A stretch of 64,000 bases of DNA from Glandiceps talaboti. Its lineage: Eukaryota > Hemichordata > Enteropneusta > Spengelidae. Position numbers and translations under genes: made by a program. The DNA lies in assembly GCF_964340395.1 (NCBI RefSeq), contig NC_135554.1:20895592-20959591 (forward strand), in the 5' to 3' direction. Below, one piece after another: positions 37,723 to 48,719 of this stretch; within the stretch, counting starts at the first letter, position 1; each line of letters begins with the position of its first letter. The notes below the pieces were generated by a model. It did no database searches. It was not told the origin of the DNA and saw only the letters and a program-made list of their open reading frames with translations.

Positions 37723-40370
37723 AACAGATGTGTGGTACATGTATTTCTTGAGCTCCCACTTCAAGTGTTGAAAATGCAAGATTTGGATTGCCACAACAAG
37801 GGATTTTACATCTCATTGTAGATCTCGTGAGATATTCAAATATGCCTAGCAACAACGGTTGTTAAACCTGTGATCATGGTCAAACTTTCGTCATGGCCAT
37901 GTGCGATGATGTTGAGAACATAGTTTTGCTGAGCACCTCAAGTGGTTGCTATGGATACAATGGCTCACGTGTGTGATTGTGAGATCTGCTGCGAGACGGA
38001 AAACAGCTTAGTGGTTGTTATAATGACTGTCAGACTAATCTAATAAAAATTACTGAATTCATAATTTCAATATGTCACTTTTTCTACTCAATTCCCGGTA
38101 ATATCTCTATGCTGATAATAATTGGTATGTGTTTAAATTCCTATATACAGCAATTCCTGTCCAGACATGTCCATATAATCTAATTGCATTCTTATGGATT
38201 ATTACTAGGGTATAGTTGTTTGAGTTTGAAAAGTTACAAAAATAGTAGCTGTTGTTTATGAATGAGTTATTTCAGTAGTTTTTCAGGCGTTATGTGTAAT
38301 CAGAATCACCTCAAAAGGATAATTAAATATATCCAATAAATGTGTCTGGAATTTATTGGCTCATCCAAGAGATATTTTTCTATTAATCAAAATAGGATTG
38401 TGAAATTTATCTGCTCAGTTTTGATGCTATAAACCTTAGATAAAGATAATGAAATTCAACATACTTTTTAAAATGCACTATATGTACATTATGTATATAT
38501 GTATATGTCTGTGTCTGTCTGTGTCTGTGTCTGTGTCTTTGTCTGTTTGTCTGTCTTTGTCTGTGTCTGTGTCTTTGTCTGTTTGTGTGTCTGTCTGTAT
38601 GTCTGTAATGGCTGACTAAATCAGTTACTTTTGTTTGCTTACTTACAGCCCATTTCAAGTTACTGTTCACCGGCTGTGTAACAGTGTTTGATACAACCAT
38701 GCAGAAACCAATAAGAGACTGCATATTTTACACTACTAAGATAGCAAGGTTGCAATTGTTGCTACATTTTGTCAGTGGCAAATAAAACCATTTATAACTT
38801 ATAAGCATACTGCAAGTAGACACAGACATGCAGGTGCCAATGTTTTGACGTCTACATATGATGTCTGCATGGTGGTACTTTAGTTCATTTCAATTAGACA
38901 AAATGTGGCAAGAAACTGTATTCACTCAATCTTGTTATCTTCAAGTGTACATGTAGCATGTGCAGGATCTTATTGGTTTCTGTGTGGTTGTGACAAACAA
39001 AGTCGATGAAAAGTAACTTGAAAAAGGCTGTAAATTTTTTTCAAAGTTTTTTTTTTCTGATGAGTAGCAGAGGTTCTGCATTTGCTATTATGGCACATCA
39101 AAAAATATGCTACAGCATCTTGAAAACCAACTCATTTTCCTTTTTTGTGTAGCTTAGATACTGATACCAATTTTTAGACATCACAGAACAGAATGAATGA
39201 TACACTACGGTGACACAGGCTCAAGGTTGGGCCTTCCTCTCTCTCTGACCATTCTGCAATCTTCACAAAACACAGGAAATCTAACTTGAAAACAAAGAGT
39301 TGGGTGTCTGAATTGGACCCATCAATGTATATACTGATACTAATACTATAGAACAGGGCTGCTCTGTCTGCAAGAGTTATAGTGTTGTTGACCTCTCACT
39401 TTTTACTTCAATTCTCGCCCATGGTGAATAGGGATTATCAAATGGCAACAAGTTGGACTGTAGTGTGCATACACATACGTCACCTATTCTATTGGAGATC
39501 CCCTCAGGGTAGACTGTTTGCAGGATAAACTATAGGGACTGATTTTGACTAGTTTTCACATGATTAAATAATTTAAAATATCAAAGTTCTCCCACGCAGT
39601 ACATGTATTTGCCGAGATTGTTTCTCAAGGTTTCCATAAACTATGATATATCAATATCACACAGCTGGAGAGAGCAACACTTTATCTGTTTAACCTTTGA
39701 CCACACTAAACTTTCGTTGGATCTTGGATATTGTTTTGCACAATACAGACAGCATATGAAGCAAGACTTTTCATTGGAGACGATATGCATAAACAATCTC
39801 GAACAATAGAAAGTAGAATGCCATCAATAATTTAGTAGACCCACACTCTGTGCATACGCAGTATTATTACGTTGTACAGTATGTCAGACCGAAATTTGAT
39901 CCTTGAATATTTTAAGTATCAAATTTTGCGGAATCACACATTTGACTGGGGAAACACTGTCTATATGTACATGTTTTACCGTAATATTGACACATGCTAA
40001 TATGCGAACATGGCATTATCATACCCCGTTTGTCAAGATGGGTGTCGTACACAATGCCATTGTCGTTAACTTCAAAAGTAGAGACAACTTCTGTCTCCGT
40101 GAGTGTGCTGGTATGAGTGTGAGTTTGATGTATTTACCCTTTAAACTGCCATATTTTGTGATATATCGAACCCAGGAGGACAGAGATCTCCACTCTGAAC
40201 GTACCCAACTGAAGACACAGCCTTCCATTTCAAATGGCACCAATGCCATGTTCAGGTTGCAACACCGAGCATACCACATGCACTCGATTTGTGCACTTAC
40301 CTTCACCGAATTCATCCGATTTTGAAGGAAAAATTAAAGCAAGTAGGAAGACTATTGCAAAAAAATCCAT
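33346..40370 (-). CDS. Type I membrane protein with one FN3 domain and C-terminal PDZ-ligand motif (4 exons, unrecognised gene)
   Basis: Joining 40301-40370, 37089-37373, 34240-34459 and 33346-33424 (minus) gives 654 bases, 217 residues plus stop. Junctions are phase 1, 1 and 2, with GT/AG at every border. Residues 1-18 are a signal peptide (MDFFAIVFLLALIFPSKS). Residues 25-119 are a fibronectin type III domain: core Trp46, a tyrosine-corner-like PGISY (92-96), and Cys33, Cys57 and Cys101. The stalk has three N-glycosylation sequons (Asn123, Asn129, Asn152) and Cys127. A Gly/Ile-rich transmembrane helix spans about 155-178, followed by a strongly basic stretch (RIKRWRRLRRFLR) and an acidic-polar tail ending STDSQL. 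The last three residues, SQL, fit the class I PDZ ligand S/T-x-hydrophobic. ATG 40370 has A at -3 and G at +4. The FN3 domain sits on one phase 1-1 exon, the usual shuffling module. No WSxWS motif, kinase or phosphatase is present. Adhesion or receptor-like surface function is inferred. Confidence 0.88.
34240..34459 (-). CDS. FN3 membrane protein, exon 3 (stalk and transmembrane helix)
   Basis: 220 bases. The acceptor is a long T run then CAG|GGGTAAAG, and the donor TTGCG|GTAAGT overlaps an apparent TAA stop. Read without splicing, the frame stops at that TAA; the perfect donor and the in-phase next exon argue that the stop is intronic. Encodes residues 119-191 plus two bases of codon 192. 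Confidence 0.9.
36086..36122. repeat. TAGACCCTCC hairpin, representative copy
   Basis: CACAGACCCTCC and GGAGGGTCTATG pair across a short loop. Other copies or half copies lie near 15258, 25606, 25765, 43245 and 49972. Confidence 0.65.
36370..36870. repeat. 57-bp minisatellite in intron 2 of the FN3 gene
   Basis: About nine copies of CCAGCAATGCACCTGGTGAT then GCAGCAGGCAACCAATGACA then ACAGCTTAGACAAGCAT. 57 is divisible by 3, so two minus-strand frames remain open (158 and 173 residues, 19-residue repeats). There are no splice sites or conserved domain to support coding. Confidence 0.92.
37089..37373 (-). CDS. FN3 membrane protein, exon 2 (fibronectin type III domain)
   Basis: A 285-base, symmetric phase 1-1 exon. 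The acceptor is TTTTGTAG|GCTCAA and the donor ACAG|GTATGT. It encodes residues 24-118 and nearly all of the FN3 fold, with LITWDSPLP in strand B and KPGISYKISASC in strand F. Confidence 0.92.
37650..37718. repeat. (GACA)n microsatellite
   Basis: Seventeen tetranucleotide copies in intron 1 of the FN3 gene. Confidence 0.98.
38503..38605. repeat. TGTC/TGTG-rich imperfect simple repeat
   Basis: Mixed CTGT, GTGT and TTGTC copies, an older, decayed relative of the nearby GACA run. Confidence 0.85.
40301..40370 (-). CDS. FN3 membrane protein, exon 1 (signal peptide)
   Basis: Encodes residues 1-23 plus one base. It reads ATG, then a hydrophobic run FFAIVFLLALIF, a polar cleavage region SKSDEFGE, and a strong donor GAAG|GTAAGT. 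A possible acceptor (CATTGCAG) lies 7 bases upstream of the ATG, so the true 5' UTR may start in another exon. Confidence 0.85.
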
Positions 40371-41477
40371 ACTGTCGCTGCAATGTCAGCGATTTAGGAT
40401 ACATTCAGGCCATAAGTCTATCACTGACGAGGACAAAGTAGTTGTCTACCTCCACTGCCATCTTGAAAATTGCCCCCTTCGTTGGGATAATTGTATTACT
40501 TTGTTTTTATTCCAAACACATCATAGCCTCGGGTCTAGTCTCTCTTTCAAGGAGATTTTAAACTTTTAGTTTTGTACAACTATTTTCAAAAAATATAATA
40601 TAATTTGGGGAGAAACGAGGGCATCACAAGAAAGAATAGACAGATTGGGGCCGGGGGTGGCACGAAGCCTTGAAGCCGATGTAGGCCTACGGTTGAGTAT
40701 AAAGCTTATGTTTACGTAAAATAAAGAAAAAAACAAACTCTTTTGAATCTGTACTCTTGATTGTATGCATAGCTACAGAGTTCATACATTATGATTATTC
40801 AAACCATTTCCCAATTGTAGGTCTTTTCCAAAAGTAGAGACGATTCTCCTTGAGTGTGCTGATATGAGTGGGGCTTTGTTGTTGCTGACTTAGTGTTGCA
40901 GACTGAACATGTATAGCCCAGGTAAGATGGTATTGGAAATAATATGTAGTTTGTTTTGGTTGTGAGTTTTATCCTCATTATGCTTCTAACACCAAATAGA
41001 TATACTTGCCTACAGCAGCGGAGGCCGGAAGGGTCTCACGTGATACCCATGTGACCGTTTCGCGATAGAGCATACGCTGATCAGAGGCTGGCCTACACCA
41101 CTCCCATATCTTTACACGCATTCTAATTTCTACACAAACAGCAGGCAATGGTAGTAATACCTTCAAAAACTAGATTCCTAAACGAACGATAACTCTACTA
41201 TTACTATATAAAATGGAGTCAAGTATCAATTTCTACATTACAACAGACAATGGGTCGGGTTTACTCTTTTATAGGTAACAGGGCATCGTGTTTCTAATTT
41301 TTGAACCAAACAAGGAATATGTTCATACCGGTGACTGAACGCATGTAAAACTGTTGACTGCTAAAATAAAACCAGTAATCTTACCCACTCACTGTGTACC
41401 ACAAATAAGGATTTCAGCGGGCCAAATCTGCATATCTCGACTACTAGCTTGCAATTATTTGTGCACAACTAATTACA

Positions 41478-41480
<3 letters not shown>

Positions 41481-41562
<82 letters not shown>

Positions 41563-41687
41563 GGCGAGCTATGTATGTATGTATGTATGTATGTATGTAT
41601 GTATGTATGTATGTATGTATGTATGTATGTATGTATGTATGTATGTATGTATGTATGTATGTATGTATGTATGTATCTATCTATCTG
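41481..41687. repeat. (CAAT)n then (GTAT)n microsatellites
   Basis: About 20 CAAT copies, an 8-base break, then about 27 GTAT copies ending in CTAT. Confidence 0.98.
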
Positions 41688-43281
41688 TTAGACTATAAAT
41701 CAATCATTCAGACACTATAAACCAACACTTCATTCAACATTCTATCAAGTTTATCCTAATCGCCATGGTAACGTTTCTTTCAAAGTTTGACTGTAGACAG
41801 TAATGATAATAACCTATAGAGTATAAAATTTAACTCCACAAGAAAAACGAAATATACTCATGAAAAAAATTCAAATTACAAAGGGTTAGATATAAAGCAT
41901 AATTTTTATCAGGGGTGTTGAAGATTAATTATAGTAGACAGCAGGTTGGTTGAATAGCGCATACTACATGTTAGTAGAATGAGAGATTGTTCTAAAGATC
42001 TAGCGCCTATGGACTGGACGCCGCAACAGAAGCAACCAGAGCACAACAAAGTGTTTTTATGTGCGACTTTATAGTTAACCGATCTTAACTTTTAAGGTCT
42101 ACTTCAGGGACTATTTTTACGACTTATCACTCCAATATTTGCTAGTTTGACGGACTCTACGATGACCGGCAGACGCCAGGTTTCGATTTGGAACATAATA
42201 TATGCGACGTATAGTAATGGCACTGAGTTCTGCAATGTAATAAATCACCGTGTTGTAGTTTATACAATTTCCATTTACTCTACCCAAATTCCTAGACGAT
42301 TCGGTTCAAATCCAAGAAGCAAATTGACGGTGACTCTGAGTCTGATTCAGTTTATTAACTGTAGTGTGTCGTTTTACTCTCTTCGTCACATAGGTGTATT
42401 TTATCGTCTTTACCAAACAAACACACACTCGTTCGATTGCAATGAGTAAATTACTGCCCGTGTCATCATTAAATCGGGTCGATATTGTAACCAACTCGTA
42501 AAACACTATAATAGCTTGTCCTTGCGTAAGTCAACCAGACACAGCAGGTATGTTTTATGTTCATCCACGCCCATTCTTTGTTTTTCAGATTACCATGGTA
42601 ACGGTATAACGATGTAGTGATTAATTGTTTATTACCCGACTCGTCTTTGTTTAAACCAACAAAATCACTACCTGTGGGCATTATTTAAAACTTTATAAGA
42701 TATAAATCATTCACTCGGACAAATCTTGGCATCACAGACTTTAAATTTCGGCCTATAGTAAAATCGACGGAAGACAGGAAACAGGATTATGAAACCTTCG
42801 TTTTGATTGGCTGAAAGTGGCGCGTAGAATATACATATAGAATGACTGTTTTTTTTTATACTTTACAGGTGCTAAGACGAGCAAGATATTCTGCAACTGC
42901 CAGTATATCAAAACAATTAAATTGTACAAACTGTATTGCAACAATCCGCCGCTGATGAATGAGCAAGAAGAGGAAAATATGGAATCCAATAATGAGAAAT
43001 AGGAGAAGGTTTCTCAAAACTCTCCGTTGAGATTTTTGAGTTGTAACCGATTACGAACAGAGATCCTACGTTCAGTGAACAGAGTGTGTATAGGGTGAAC
43101 ACAAAAATTATTAAAAGTGATTAAACAAAGATGAATATAGGTGGGAAAAGTCTAATATAGGTGCGAAAATACAGAATGCTTCTAGTAAGTAAATGGTATG
43201 TCAAAGCTACAGCATCAGTCTCGACTAACAGGTTGGGGCTTGGTGTAGGGTCTATGGTTGGGGGAGACAAGATACGTTTGA

Positions 43282-43325
43282 GTTGGTTGGTTGGTTGGTT
43301 GTTTGGTTGGGTGGTTAATTGGTTG
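43282..43325. repeat. (GGTT)n imperfect repeat
   Basis: GGTTGGTTGGTTGGTT and variants. Confidence 0.9.
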
Positions 43326-43339
43326 GTTGGCTAGCTGAA

Positions 43340-43556
43340 AGGAAATTCGACAGGTTTCGATTTTTACAAACAAATTTCACACAAATCTGCCCAGTAGTTT
43401 TTGAGTTCAAGGTTTTTGACCAAAAATGACATTTTTACCTCAAATTACATACCTGTGATGCGATCATTTTGCTTTGAACAATTTTCCAACTAGACATCAA
43501 AAGTAATGTGCCCACAAAATACCAAGGCACTCGGTCTGGCGGTTTTTGAGTTTAAG

Positions 43557-43607
<51 letters not shown>

Positions 43608-43690
43608 CGGACAGACAGTCAGACAGACAGACAGACATACAGACAGACAGACAGACAGACACCGCACCATGCCTATGGCACTACTGAACC
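43340..43690 (+). mobile_element. Helentron-like fragment with (CA)n and (GACA)n tail
   Basis: A degenerate block (AATCTGCCCAGTAGTTTTTG, TCATTTTGCTTTGAAC, CCAACTAGACA) followed by (CA)n, GGACGGACAGAC and (GACA)n. The same block without the microsatellite occurs at 49690-49905, which defines the family. Confidence 0.5.
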
Positions 43691-44505
43691 TTATCAGTTA
43701 GTTCAGTTGTGCAAAATATGAATAACAAACTAAAAACATTTGACGAATATGAGTTTATAAAAAAATCTCTCGAGGGACTGGTACCAGTCTTCATCTATAT
43801 ACGAAAGTAGAAAGAATTTTACATCGCAATTGATTCTTTGGAATACAATTAATAATAATGTGACAGAAGAACTGTGGGTGGAGTCAAATTAAATAATATG
43901 TCAATAGGCTATATGCCTTATAAATAGTCTTAATAACTTGCTTGCTTTGACCTTCACAATATTTTAAGTGGAGATACCCTCTATTGTCCAGCTCTTTGAG
44001 GAACGCAATAGGCGAGCAGGGAATGACTAGTATCCCATTAAAGAGACAATACGGTAATCAAATTCTTTTATAAAGACAAAACATGGGAGAGGGTGACAAA
44101 CACACTGGCCTCTACACGTCATGAAACAATTGAAAACCTGCATCGTGTGTCGTAATTGACGGGCCTTCATTGTAGTGGCGTGGCATCGTAACAGATGTAA
44201 TTCTGACGTGAAGCAAGGATACGTTATCGACTGCTTGTTGAATCTCCATAGCACCGGTCTACTAAACATATGGACTGGTAACGTGTACGCGATCGTGCAG
44301 GTGTTTTGAGGAAGCAACAACACTTAAACAAGAAAATCTCATCACATCCCGGTCAAGTCTGGTGGGATTTCTGTAGAGGCTGAATTCATGAAACCAATGC
44401 GTGGGAGTTGCTAGAACTGTTTTCGTGGTTGGTATTACACTGCACAGTAACTTTTGGTTTGTAGAACCTCGGGTCGTGACATCTCTGGCAACAGTGAAGG
44501 GAAAA

Positions 44506-45180
44506 ATGGCATCACTTACAGCACATGGCCCAATGAGGGACAAAACACATACACAGTCTGAAAAGCCAGCGACTGACCAATTCATGACGCCTCGGGCAAG
44601 TATACGAAAGGGTTCATTGATTGGGGATAACCTAAAGACATCACCTCATCAGAAAAGAAGAGCGTCAAACGTGTCTACAGGCAGTATCGATGGCACTGGA
44701 CAAGCATGGCGAAGATCTTCCGTAACCGGGGGTCGTCGATTGTCCAGAGGAATGGCACAGCGCGGGGTGTCACTCAGCAAAATAACACAGAGCCAACAGA
44801 GCAACCATCGTCCCCAGATCAAATATGAAAACACATTCAAGATGAAACCGGACAAAGAGACAAAGTTTGATGTTCCTAAGGTCAAACGTATAATGAAAAG
44901 TCTGATGGAGTTGATGCTGGCAGACACGAGATACAATCCAGTGTCAGCAAAAGTCGCCTCGAATCAACTGACAGAAAAGATAAGGCAGAGTGTGAAAGAG
45001 TTGGGCTACACACGATACAAGATAATATGTCATGTCATCATTGGTGAAATAAAGAACCAGGGTATACAACATGTTAGCCGATGTGTTTGGGATTCATCAA
45101 CTGACAATTACGTGTCGGAAACTTTTCGAAATACTTCTTTGTTTGCAACGGCGTCGGTCTATGGCATTTATTTCGAATGA
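44506..45180 (+). CDS. DYNLT4: Tctex1-domain dynein light chain, DYNLT4-like, intronless
   Basis: 224 residues in one exon. Residues 115-224 are a full Tctex1 domain: helices KVKRIMKSLMELML and QLTEKIRQSVKEL, then strands RYKIICHVIIG, VSRCVWD and the family ending NTSLFATASVYGIYFE. These light chains dimerise and link cargo to dynein or ciliary complexes. Residues 1-114 are basic, Ser-rich and probably disordered, with three RRxS-type kinase sites (KRRAS, WRRSS, GRRLS). The first ATG is 44506 (A at -3, G at +4); the frame is open upstream to 44401 but without an ATG. Length, the MAS start, the single-exon layout and the C-terminal wording resemble vertebrate DYNLT4 (TCTEX1D4, about 221 residues). 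DYNLT5 is the next best match, so the exact subfamily is uncertain. The gene is head-to-head with the FN3 gene (4.1 kb apart) and tail-to-tail with TAF1B. Confidence 0.92.
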   Translation: MASLTAHGPMRDKTHTQSEKPATDQFMTPRASIRKGSLIGDNLKTSPHQKRRASNVSTGSIDGTGQAWRRSSVTGGRRLSRGMAQRGVSLSKITQSQQSNHRPQIKYENTFKMKPDKETKFDVPKVKRIMKSLMELMLADTRYNPVSAKVASNQLTEKIRQSVKELGYTRYKIICHVIIGEIKNQGIQHVSRCVWDSSTDNYVSETFRNTSLFATASVYGIYFE

Positions 45181-46519
45181 ACAACTCTCTTAAAAAGGAA
45201 TTACCGTTACCGTCTCTATTTAGTAAGCTTATCACGACATTGTTAGTTTTTTTTTGCATATAAGGTAACGTTGACTCAGTAGTGTTGGACGGAAGCTAAA
45301 ATGAGATAATGAAAATGGGTGCAACTTCATCAACTCCATACCAGACATAATCTTTACGCCATCGTGAACGAGATGTGGGCATGTACTTTTTTTCTTCATT
45401 TTTGTAAATTGCGCCACTTTTAAACCAAAAATGTTGATGTCAATTGACGTAAAATTATTATTTATTTGATTCCAATCGAAAATAAGCTTGTGGTGTGGGA
45501 ACAATTTGTATGAAAGTGATAATTTTTATCCAACCGACATCGACGGGAAAGTGACAGGAACAGTAGTGGTGGTACTATAATATAGTTGGGATAGTTGATC
45601 GGTAACGTAGACAGTAAGTAGCTACAGTAAAATGTATATACAACGCATGTGAATAACCATTGCAATGAACACACACCTACCTTTAAGGAAAACAAATTTA
45701 CATTTTCAGTGTCAACATTTGGGTTTGAAGCATCTACAAAGAGGCAAAAATTACCCTTTATCTGTTCAGTCGGTCGGCATTGATAGGACTATTATATTAC
45801 TTCCATTGTTCAAGAGGTGACGTTTTGACGTTAGATGGTTGGACTGTTAAATGCTTTCTCACCTTTTGAAAAGAGAAGCAAATTTCGTCGTATGGCTATA
45901 AAAATGCATGAATTATAAAAACACCTTTGACTCTTTGGTGATCTTTGAATTGTGATGAATAGACAGACTTGTTTGAGCACGAGTGTGCGAAGGCTGTAAC
46001 TGGCTAAAAGAGCACCTATTGAGATTCATTGTTTTAGCTTTTGTTGCACCTTTATTTAGGATTTGCCGAATGTACACGAACACTTAAATTTGACCAATCT
46101 TGAAAACCTTCAAGTTCATGGTGTACTACTTTAGGAAGGCAGGAATCAATACTTTTGAGAATATGACAGGGTCTTTTCCTAAACACGATTGCATTTTTCG
46201 ATGAATTTCAAAGATGACGAGATGTGTATTAAACCAATGCCAACGTCGTAAAGCCTCTTCAGAACACCACCCAAACAATGTACCCGCCATACTTCGTTGC
46301 GTCAGCAAAAATATGTGCTCTGGCTTACGAGAATGACCAAGACTTGAAAAGGGTGATACGAGGTTTAGAGTCTAGCTGTTTGATTTTCATTAAGAGATAC
46401 GGTTACATATCAACTTTCTTCTTTTAAGTGATCGTGATTTATCAATTACTTAGTTCTCCGAGCGTCTATATACTGTATGTATAGTTATTTTTTCATCAAC
46501 GATGTTATTCTTGTAAGAT

Positions 46520-46526
46520 GAATAAA
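46520..46526 (+). terminator. Possible polyadenylation signal for the DYNLT4-like gene
   Basis: The first plain AATAAA that I found on the plus strand after the DYNLT4-like stop is in GATGAATAAATTTTC. It would imply a 3' UTR of about 1.35 kb. Variant signals nearer the stop cannot be excluded. Confidence 0.3.
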
Positions 46527-47878
46527 TTTTCTTATATTATCCTATAATATTCATACTTAATGTGTGTATTGTCTGTATATATGTATACATACATGAAGAA
46601 GAATGAAGGTCAGAACATTTCACTTTGATTTCAGAGAAACTAATTCCGAGTCTTACGAGAGTTATTAAACTACTGTAACGGAAGAAAAGGAATGCGAGAA
46701 CCAACAGTTATAAAACTACGCCCCAAAAACAATGCTGTACATACAAATATTGTGAAAAATATTACATCATCAAAAAAAATGATATACATTTTGATTTCCA
46801 GTCTTTGAACATAGTTTGATCAGAGTGCAAATACCCCCCCCCGAAAAAACAAGGAAAAAAAGAAATAAAAAAAAAGAGTTTCAAACGGCAGAGATTAATG
46901 GGTTAGCATACGAGTTGCTTTTGACCACAAACACATTTTTAAGTACTAGTAATTGAATTTTATGATGTGGATTAAGCCCTTGTCACAATGGTATGTTCAT
47001 TAGAGTGGTTGATATGGTAATTTGAAAAAAAGTCCTGTAATTAAATTTCACCTTAATGATGTTCCTTATTGTTTAGTTGTGTTGTTCTCACTTTCCATGT
47101 TATGAGAAGACTCTAAGGGCCAAGCTCATTGATTCAATGCCGACTAGTAGTCGAACTTCTGTCAGAGACTTGAAATATTATCGGCAGAGAATTCAGCAGA
47201 AATGTAAAACTTCATAAATGTACTTGTGGTGAATGATATAAAGTGTTTGGAAAGCCTATGATACAAGATTGTGTCAGAGTTTCATTGTTGAACTCTTTTA
47301 CATCCAGACATTATGGCCAACTGTCATTCACCAGATACAGATCAGGTAGAATTAAATGTTTATCACAATGTGGGACGTTAAAAGGGTATAGTTGCTAGGT
47401 AACCACACTGGCTTCAGTAATTACAACAACACAAGTAAAAAGCCTTCTAAGGACATAGTACCCAACTGGTGTGTTATAAGGCAAAATTATAGCAAATTTG
47501 AATGGTGTCTCTAGATACAAAACTTCATAATTTATTGACCAATTTGTTACTTACTTTACCTTGAATATGAAGGTCAAAGTCAAAGGTTAAGGTATAAAAA
47601 GAAAGCTCACCTTTGCTTATGTGGGTATCGACATTTAATGTTCCAAATACTGAGGCCAATGCATCACTGTCAGAAAAAAAGTAGATTCATTTCAAGTAAG
47701 AAATACCATGGTTTATTCACCAAACATATGAAAAATCACAAAGTTTCATCTTGGATTAACCTTCTGAAAGACATAGCCTCATACTCCACGGTCTGTAAAA
47801 TATGCTATTTTAGGAGCATCCTCTAATCTGTATTCAGGCATGGATTATATTTTGTCATATTAAAAAAAATCTTCTGAA

Positions 47879-47902
47879 TTATTTATTTATTTATTATTAA
47901 TT
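47879..47902 (-). terminator. Probable polyadenylation signals of TAF1B
   Basis: Overlapping AATAAA hexamers on the minus strand (seen as repeated TTTATT on plus) lie about 240 bases after the TAF1B stop. That is a plausible 3' UTR length. Another AATAAA lies at the stop codon itself and is less likely to be used. Confidence 0.45.
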
Positions 47903-48132
47903 GTGTGCATATACACAACCCATAACATGCAATATAATAGTCAGCATGCACAGTGCACATTCTATACAGAATGCATGCTACTCACTGAACATTTGAATAC
48001 ATAAATATAATCTAACATCTGTATTATAATCTTGACTTCATCAACTTAGCTTGCATGTGGTATAAACATGTTTGAAGCATGCAATGAATACCAGGCATCA
48101 GATATGTTATATAAATGTGTTTCTTTTCTTCC

Positions 48133-48719
48133 TCATATTTTATTTTTAGTACGGTGAAGGCCTGCCATCAATTCAACTTTGATCACTTGGCTGTGAAGTT
48201 CATCTTTGCTGCTCTCTACGAGGTTGGCACAAACGCCTAGCAGCCAATCATAAGAGCAATGAAATTCCTCTTGCTCATTACTGAAACCGCTGGCTTGTTT
48301 TGTGCTGACCCCCATCTTAAAATCTTGGTAAATGATATACCGTTTATGACAAGACGTTAATTTATGCAATTCTTCAATGGTGACACCTGTCAAATCATTC
48401 TGTATTTTGCGATCCAAATATTCCGCAGTGTTTATCTCCTCTTTTTTCTTTCTTACACATCTTTTCTTTCTAATCTGATATTTATCTAAAAATCCCTGTG
48501 TATCTGTTACATATTCGAGTGACAAGCTGGAGAAGTCTCTAGCAGTATTTTTTATGGCCTGTCGAAGTTCTGGTGTCTGTGTGTCCTCTTCATTGGCTTT
48601 CTCATGACAAAATGAAGTAGGTGCTGAACGCCAAGTTTCATCCTGTTCCTCCACTTTACTGTGTAAGAACTGGAAGGGCTCCTGCAGTTTTTGCATTGTT
48701 ATATCTTTGTATCTTTTAG
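48133..48719 (-). CDS. TAF1B: TAF1B exon 11 (C-terminal, with stop)
   Basis: 587 bases after TTTATTTCATAG|CTAAAA. It completes Ala472 and encodes 473-666 and TGA. Charged and helical, with a basic stretch (IRKKRCVRKKKEE) and Cys/Trp positions (SYDWLLGVCANLVE). It is less conserved than the core, as in other TAF1B proteins. One long open frame with exact phase supports the call. Confidence 0.9.

Larger units (their letters stand above)
40371..44505. other. Gap between the divergent FN3 and DYNLT4-like genes
   Basis: It should contain both promoters. It holds the CAAT and GTAT microsatellites and a Helentron-like fragment. A minus-strand open segment at 40978-41166 with a plausible acceptor (TGCTGTTTGTGTAG) was considered, but it lacks a recognisable domain. 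Otherwise no coding segment is seen. Confidence 0.5.
45181..48132. other. Convergent gap between DYNLT4-like and TAF1B
   Basis: Contains the two 3' UTRs. The rest is AT-rich sequence with short A runs. No coding segment or clear transposon was seen. Confidence 0.5.

Noticed and set aside
39903-40569. Two plus-strand open frames of 140 and 111 residues
   Set aside because: No domain; they lie antisense to the signal-peptide exon of the FN3 gene, which has clear splice and start signals.
40978-41166. Possible extra exon (RVKIWEWCRPASDQ...) on the minus strand
   Set aside because: There is a plausible acceptor, but no domain match and no convincing in-phase donor; the FN3 gene is already complete without it.
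44401-44505. Upstream extension of the Tctex1 protein
   Set aside because: The frame is open but begins with GTG; the first ATG is 44506 in good context.
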